Notes under the pieces: model-generated
What the model saw: only the letters and a program-made list of their open reading frames with translations
Told to the model about the DNA's origin: nothing
The model's database searches: none
NCBI GenBank assembly: GCA_045580165.1
Contig: JAZNNG010000049.1
Coordinates: forward strand, 1-28,098
Length of the DNA: 28,098 nt
Source of the DNA: UBA4717 sp045580165
GTDB taxonomy: Bacteria > Bacillota > Clostridia > Oscillospirales > CAG-272
Direction of reading: 5' to 3'
Shown here: positions 24,685 to 28,098 of the stretch, in pieces
Position numbering within the stretch: position 1 is the stretch's first letter
How the letters are laid out: every line of letters begins with the position of its first letter
Made by a program: the position numbers and the translations under genes

Positions 24685-26985
24685 TTACTTATTCATTTTC
24701 TCAAGGTCGTTTTTGCGGATCTCAACACGTCTTACCTTTCCGCTGATGGTCTTGGGAAGCTCATCCACAAATTCAACTATTCTCGGATATTTGTAAGGAG
24801 CCGTGTGAGTCTTAACGTATTCCTGGATATCCTTTTTGAGCTCCTCGGTCTTCTCAGTGCCCTTTACCAAAACCACGGTGGCCTTTACTATCTGACCGCG
24901 GACCTCGTCGGGTACGGGAGTAACCGCACATTCAAGAACGTAAGGAAGCTCCATAATAACGCTTTCTATCTCGAACGGACCGATACGGTAGCCGGATGAT
25001 TTGATTACGTCGTCGATACGTCCGACGTACCAGAGGTATCCGTCCTCGTCCATGGTCGCCTGGTCGCCCGTGTGATAGTAACCGTCGTGCCATACCTCAT
25101 TCGTCTTATCTTTGTCGAGATAGTAGCCGATGAAGAGTCCGCAGGGTGCCTCATCCTTTACGCGGATGCAGATCTCACCAGTATCGCCCGTCTTGCATTC
25201 GTTGCCGTCGGGGTCGAGAACTACTACGTCATAAAGCGGACTGGGTCTGCCCATTGAGCCGATCTTGGGCGTAGAGCCGACAAAGTTTGCGATAGAGAGA
25301 GTTGTTTCGGTCTGACCGAAGCCCTCCATTATTGTGAGTCCCGTAGCCTTCTTGAACTGATTGAACACCTCGGGATTGAGTGCCTCTCCTGCCGTCGTTG
25401 CGTACTCAATAGACGAAAGATCGTACTTTGACAGGTCCTCCTTGATAAAGAAGCGGTACATTGTAGGCGGCGCACAGAAGGTGGTTATGTGATACTTCGC
25501 AAACATCGGCAAGATATCCTCAGAGTGGAATCTGTCGAAGTCGTACGTGAACTGTGCCGCCTCGCAGAGCCACTGACCGTAGAGCTTGCCCCATAAAGCC
25601 TTACCCCAGCCTGTGTCGGATATTGTAAAGTGAAGTCCGTCGGGGTTGACGTTGTGCCAATGCTTCGCGGTCGGGTAATGACCGAGCGCGTATTTGTATG
25701 AGTGGGTAGCTATGCGGGGGTAACCGGTCGTGCCCGAGGTAAAGAGCATAAGCATCGGATCGTTTCCGCAGGGAGTATTCTCGGTTCTGTTGAAATGAGT
25801 GCTGAATCGCTCCATTTCAACATTGAAATCGTGCCAGCCGTCTTTCTTGCCGCCGACCAATACCTTGACCATTTCGGGAAATTCCGCTGCCGCCTTTTCT
25901 GCCTCAGCCGATACGTCACCGTCTGCGGTACAAATAACCGCCTTTACTCTCGCCGCTTTATATCTGTACTCAAAATCGTGCTCTACAAGCTGGTTGGTTG
26001 CGGGAATTGCAATAGCTCCTATCTTATGAAGCGCAAGCATACAGAACCAGAACTGATAATGTCTCTTTAATACGAGCATTACCGTATCTCCCTTTTTTAT
26101 ACCGAGAGATTCAAAATAGTTTGCGGTTTTCGCAGAATATTTCTTCATATCGCCGAACGTAAATCTTCTGTCCGTCTTGTCGTTTGCAACCCACATCATT
26201 GCAAGCTTGTCGGGATTCTTTTCAGCAATAGCGTCCACACAGTCGAAAGCAAAGTTGAAGGTATCTGCGTTCTTGAATTTGATGCCGCTGAACACACCGT
26301 TTTCGTCATAGTAGGATTCAATATATTTGTCTGCAACGGTTTCGCCCTCGGTTTCCTTAGCGACATGCTTTGCGGCAACGTACGGCACCTCGGGGTATTC
26401 CTCGCTGACCGAGCCGTCCTGAGGATTCAGGACCACTGCGTGAAATTCACATCCTCCCTCGGACACCGCAACCATACCGTGCGGAATAATACTGTTATAG
26501 AATATTGAGTCGCCCTCGTTAAGCACGTCAACGTGGTTACCGACCTGAACCTTGAGAGAGCCCTTTACAATCACGTCAAATTCCTGACCGTTGTGGGAGC
26601 TTAGCTTTATGGGCGCGTCCTGCTCCTCGGGAAGATAGGGGAATTTAACAAGGAACGGCTCGGCGAGCTTTTCCTTGAATTTGGGAGCAAGATTGTTATA
26701 CTCTACTCCGTGCTGCTTGATAATTTTGAGTCCTTCGCCCTTTCTTGTGACCGAGAACGAGCTTAAAGTGGTGCTTGTTCCTTCGAGCAGGTCCACGACC
26801 TCAACACCACAAGCCTTTGCACATTTGTAAATGAACGTGAAGCTGAAGTCGGTCTCGCCCGTTTCCAAGACCTCGTAATCCTCAGTCGACACACCGCAAA
26901 GCTTTGCAAGCTCTGCTTGTGTAAAGCCCTTTGCCTCGCGCAGCTCCTTGATTCTGGCTGCAACCTCTTTCAAACTGTAATCCAT
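24685..26985 (-). CDS. XRE-cupin-acyl-CoA synthetase (AMP-forming) fusion protein
   Basis: The 766-residue protein has three parts. Residues 8-66 are an XRE helix-turn-helix (IKELREAKGFTQAELAKLCG). Residues about 108-187 are a cupin with H131, E135 and H169 as likely metal ligands. From about 245 an ANL-superfamily ligase follows with motifs TSGTTGYPR (416-424, Arg in place of the common Lys), GFGQTE (555-560), YHTGD (637-641), GRIDDVIKSSGYRIGP (655-670) and the C-terminal catalytic Lys750 (PKTISGK). It should adenylate a carboxylic acid and form its CoA thioester. The closest functional classes are medium-chain and acetyl/propionyl-type synthetases; the substrate is unknown. HTH-cupin pairs normally are transcription factors, so the protein may sense its own substrate. 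AAAGGAGA precedes the ATG, and a T-box leader controls it. Confidence 0.88.
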   Translation of the reverse strand: MDYSLKEVAARIKELREAKGFTQAELAKLCGVSTEDYEVLETGETDFSFTFIYKCAKACGVEVVDLLEGTSTTLSSFSVTRKGEGLKIIKQHGVEYNNLAPKFKEKLAEPFLVKFPYLPEEQDAPIKLSSHNGQEFDVIVKGSLKVQVGNHVDVLNEGDSIFYNSIIPHGMVAVSEGGCEFHAVVLNPQDGSVSEEYPEVPYVAAKHVAKETEGETVADKYIESYYDENGVFSGIKFKNADTFNFAFDCVDAIAEKNPDKLAMMWVANDKTDRRFTFGDMKKYSAKTANYFESLGIKKGDTVMLVLKRHYQFWFCMLALHKIGAIAIPATNQLVEHDFEYRYKAARVKAVICTADGDVSAEAEKAAAEFPEMVKVLVGGKKDGWHDFNVEMERFSTHFNRTENTPCGNDPMLMLFTSGTTGYPRIATHSYKYALGHYPTAKHWHNVNPDGLHFTISDTGWGKALWGKLYGQWLCEAAQFTYDFDRFHSEDILPMFAKYHITTFCAPPTMYRFFIKEDLSKYDLSSIEYATTAGEALNPEVFNQFKKATGLTIMEGFGQTETTLSIANFVGSTPKIGSMGRPSPLYDVVVLDPDGNECKTGDTGEICIRVKDEAPCGLFIGYYLDKDKTNEVWHDGYYHTGDQATMDEDGYLWYVGRIDDVIKSSGYRIGPFEIESVIMELPYVLECAVTPVPDEVRGQIVKATVVLVKGTEKTEELKKDIQEYVKTHTAPYKYPRIVEFVDELPKTISGKVRRVEIRKNDLEKMNK

Positions 26986-27036
26986 AGTTTTGTCTCCTTT
27001 CAGCTATGACAAATGATTTTGGTAATTATCTGAATA

Positions 27037-27077
27037 AAACAAAAACCCGTCTCAAAGATAAAAATCTTGAGACGAGT
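27037..27077 (-). terminator. Conditional terminator of the T-box leader
   Basis: On the - strand ACTCGTCTCAAGAT pairs with ATCTTTGAGACGGGT (one bulge, one or two G-U) and is followed by TTTTTGTTTT. Its first four bases are shared with the antiterminator, so the two structures exclude each other. It ends 51 bases before the synthetase ATG. Confidence 0.9.
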
Positions 27078-27321
27078 TGTTAACCCGCGGTACCACTCAA
27101 ATTACGGAAAATGCTTTCCGTCACTTACCGGACTCAAATAAGCCCTTTGCCTTTACGCAGCAATACGGAAGGAGTCTACTTGCAATCGCTTTCGGTCCTC
27201 CGACTCAGAAGTGATAGGTCATTGGAAAAATCCGCCATTGCCTCGCACCAACCGGCAACTCTCTGTAAAGCTTCAAATCCCGACCGTCTTCATCATAGTC
27301 GTTTTTGTGATATTCAAATTT
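27037..27321 (-). ncRNA. T-box riboswitch leader, specifier probably AUC (isoleucine)
   Basis: The - strand leader has all T-box parts. Stem I begins GACTATGATGAAGAC and ends CTTCTGAGTC, which form the basal K-turn, and includes the AG-bulge (ACAGAGAG) and distal loop (TTGGTGCGAGG). A Stem III-type hairpin (ACGGAAA-gca-TTTTCCGT) follows. The T-box is TGGTACCGCG (27086-27095) within GAGTGGTACCGCGGG. ACTC at 27074-27077 can pair with GAGT to form the antiterminator or join the terminator. The specifier position just before A-CTTC-TGAG reads AUC (27213-27215). UAU, one base upstream, is the main alternative. Uncharged tRNA would allow read-through into the acyl-CoA synthetase operon. Confidence 0.93.
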
Positions 27322-27327
27322 GGTTGT

Positions 27328-27356
27328 ATTATACACCAAGGAAAACCGTTTGTCAA
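27328..27356 (-). promoter_or_regulatory. Consensus promoter of the T-box leader
   Basis: On the - strand, TTGACA (27351-27356), a 17-base spacer and TATAAT (27328-27333) form a perfect sigma-A consensus, starting transcription near 27321, about 20 bases before Stem I. Confidence 0.9.
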
Positions 27357-27427
27357 TACCTTTTTGAAATTTTTTCGCGAATTTAATTCGCCCGGCTTAT
27401 CGCCGTAAAAATTAACAAGACGGGGAC

Positions 27428-27456
27428 TTGACTTTTCCCTGCGATTAGCATACAAT
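27428..27456 (+). promoter_or_regulatory. lysR promoter
   Basis: TTGACT (27428-27433), a 17-base spacer and TACAAT (27451-27456) drive rightward transcription into lysR. The -10 overlaps that of the leftward promoter at 27447-27452, so both promoters cannot be occupied at once. Confidence 0.7.
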
Positions 27457-27475
27457 ATTTCCAGGCATTAGTCAA
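27447..27475 (-). promoter_or_regulatory. LysR-type leftward promoter upstream of the T-box operon
   Basis: On the - strand, TTGACT (27470-27475), a 17-base spacer and TATGCT (27447-27452) have the same layout as the symporter promoter. The -10 is weaker than TATAAT, as expected of an activator-dependent promoter. The transcript would pass through the T-box leader. Confidence 0.6.
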
Positions 27476-27512
27476 GCGAATGATTTTGATGTTTATCATC
27501 GATATTTTCGAT
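27461..27512. repeat. 52-bp regulatory repeat, copy B (partner 23096-23147)
   Basis: 49 of 52 bases match copy A. It contains the leftward -35 box and the inverted repeat ATCGA-N5-TCGAT, and ends 14 bases before the lysR start codon. Confidence 0.95.
27498..27512. promoter_or_regulatory. Putative LysR-type operator next to lysR
   Basis: ATCGA-N5-TCGAT with a T-N11-A core (T27499, A27511) is centred about 65 bases upstream of the leftward start and lies in the 5' leader of lysR, a position suited to both activation and autorepression. Confidence 0.7.
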
Positions 27513-27526
27513 TAAGGAGAATGAAT

Positions 27527-28098
27527 ATGGAGCTCAGAAATCTTATAACCTTTATACACGTTGCCGAGCTTGGAAGCTTCACGAAGGCCGCCGAGCAGCT
27601 CGGTTATTCCCAGTCCACGGTTTCCTTTCAGATAAAGCAGCTCGAGGACGAGCTCGAATGCCTGTTGTTTGAGCGCATCAATCACACCATTACTCTCACC
27701 GAGCGCGGTCGGGAGCTTGTCACCTACGCGCACCGTGTCCTCGCGCTGACCGATGATTTCAGAGAAAATCTTACCAAGGACGAGGAATGCACGGGTCACA
27801 TTCACATAGTAACCCCAGACTCGCTCTGCGAGGAAATGCTCTATTCCCACTACGCGGATTTCCATAAGCGGTATCCGTATATATCCATAAAGTTCACGAC
27901 GGCTGATACCGCCATCATGTTCGACATGCTGGATCACAACGAAGCCGACGCCATTATCACCCTGGACACGCACACCTACCGCAAGGATTATATCATAGCA
28001 AAGGAAATGCCGCTGTCCATGCATTTCGTCGCCAGCGCCAAATCGCCCTTCGCCGGCAGGCAGGGACTCCTTATGAAGGATATTGTAAACGAGCCGTT
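27527..28098 (+). CDS. LysR-type transcriptional regulator, 5' part (cut by window end)
   Basis: The frame is open from the ATG at 27527 to the window end and gives 190 residues. The N-terminal winged helix-turn-helix is typical: MELRNLITFIHVAELGSFTK, then AAEQLGYSQSTVSFQIKQLE and LFERINHTITLTERGRELV. The effector domain starts near residue 87 (GHIHIVTPDSLCEEML). AAGGAGA at 27514-27520, six bases upstream, favours this ATG over the one at 27521. LysR regulators usually bind a T-N11-A site next to their own gene and activate a divergent target under control of a small ligand. The target here appears to be the T-box operon and, by the duplicated site, the symporter. Confidence 0.93.
   Translation, partial: MELRNLITFIHVAELGSFTKAAEQLGYSQSTVSFQIKQLEDELECLLFERINHTITLTERGRELVTYAHRVLALTDDFRENLTKDEECTGHIHIVTPDSLCEEMLYSHYADFHKRYPYISIKFTTADTAIMFDMLDHNEADAIITLDTHTYRKDYIIAKEMPLSMHFVASAKSPFAGRQGLLMKDIVNEP

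Noticed and set aside
27273..28024. - strand frames of 60 and 170 codons at the right end
   Set aside because: The first overlaps the T-box leader promoter region and the second is the antisense shadow of the clearly recognisable LysR coding frame.

Overview
The window looks like a chromosome segment of an uncultured or little-studied anaerobic Clostridia-type Firmicute. The evidence is the gene order of a dcw (division and cell wall) cluster with a PASTA-bearing penicillin-binding protein, DivIB-type FtsQ and DivIC-like FtsL, GGAG-type ribosome binding sites, rho-independent terminators, a T-box leader, a class II GalT and a rubrerythrin. The taxon below class level cannot be fixed from the sequence.

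Region 1 (1-12065, + strand) is a compact dcw operon: rsmH (3' end only), ftsL, ftsI/spoVD, murE, murF, mraY, ftsW, murG, ftsQ/divIB and ftsZ. FtsZ has its own upstream promoter region and a strong terminator. murD, murC, murB, ftsA and sepF are absent from the usual positions. FtsL and FtsW carry long basic cytoplasmic N-terminal tails, and FtsZ is short with an atypical C-terminus.

Region 2 (12066-12788) has no gene. It holds five direct copies of a 125-bp unit built around palindromes, with a decayed sixth copy in front. It separates ftsZ from dacF, a secreted D-Ala-D-Ala carboxypeptidase. Convergent to dacF is a trkA-trkH potassium-uptake operon (- strand), divergent from galT (+).

Region 3 (18472-20552): a complete IS3-family element (1,327 bp, orfA/orfB with intact DDE triad, GAA target duplication) sits exactly in the loop of the bidirectional terminator that once separated galT from a rubrerythrin gene. 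Its transposase ribosome binding site lies in a hairpin whose loop contains the element's own extended -10 promoter, which fits protection against read-through. Then follow a YfcE-type phosphodiesterase and a Dabb-domain protein.

Region 4 (21471-28098) is the most interesting. A LysR-type regulator (5' part only) is transcribed away from an operon encoding an XRE-cupin-acyl-CoA synthetase fusion and an ACT-ACT-metallo-beta-lactamase fusion. That operon is led by a canonical T-box riboswitch whose specifier reads most plausibly AUC (isoleucine). Downstream lies a sodium:solute symporter. A 52-bp sequence (49 identical) occurs both in front of the symporter and between lysR and the T-box operon. 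In each place it supplies a -35 box and, centred near -65, a T-N11-A inverted repeat typical of LysR sites. I infer one regulon for uptake and activation of an organic acid tied to isoleucine supply, for example 2-methylbutyrate activation for reductive carboxylation to isoleucine. The substrate is a hypothesis; the regulatory layout is visible in the sequence.
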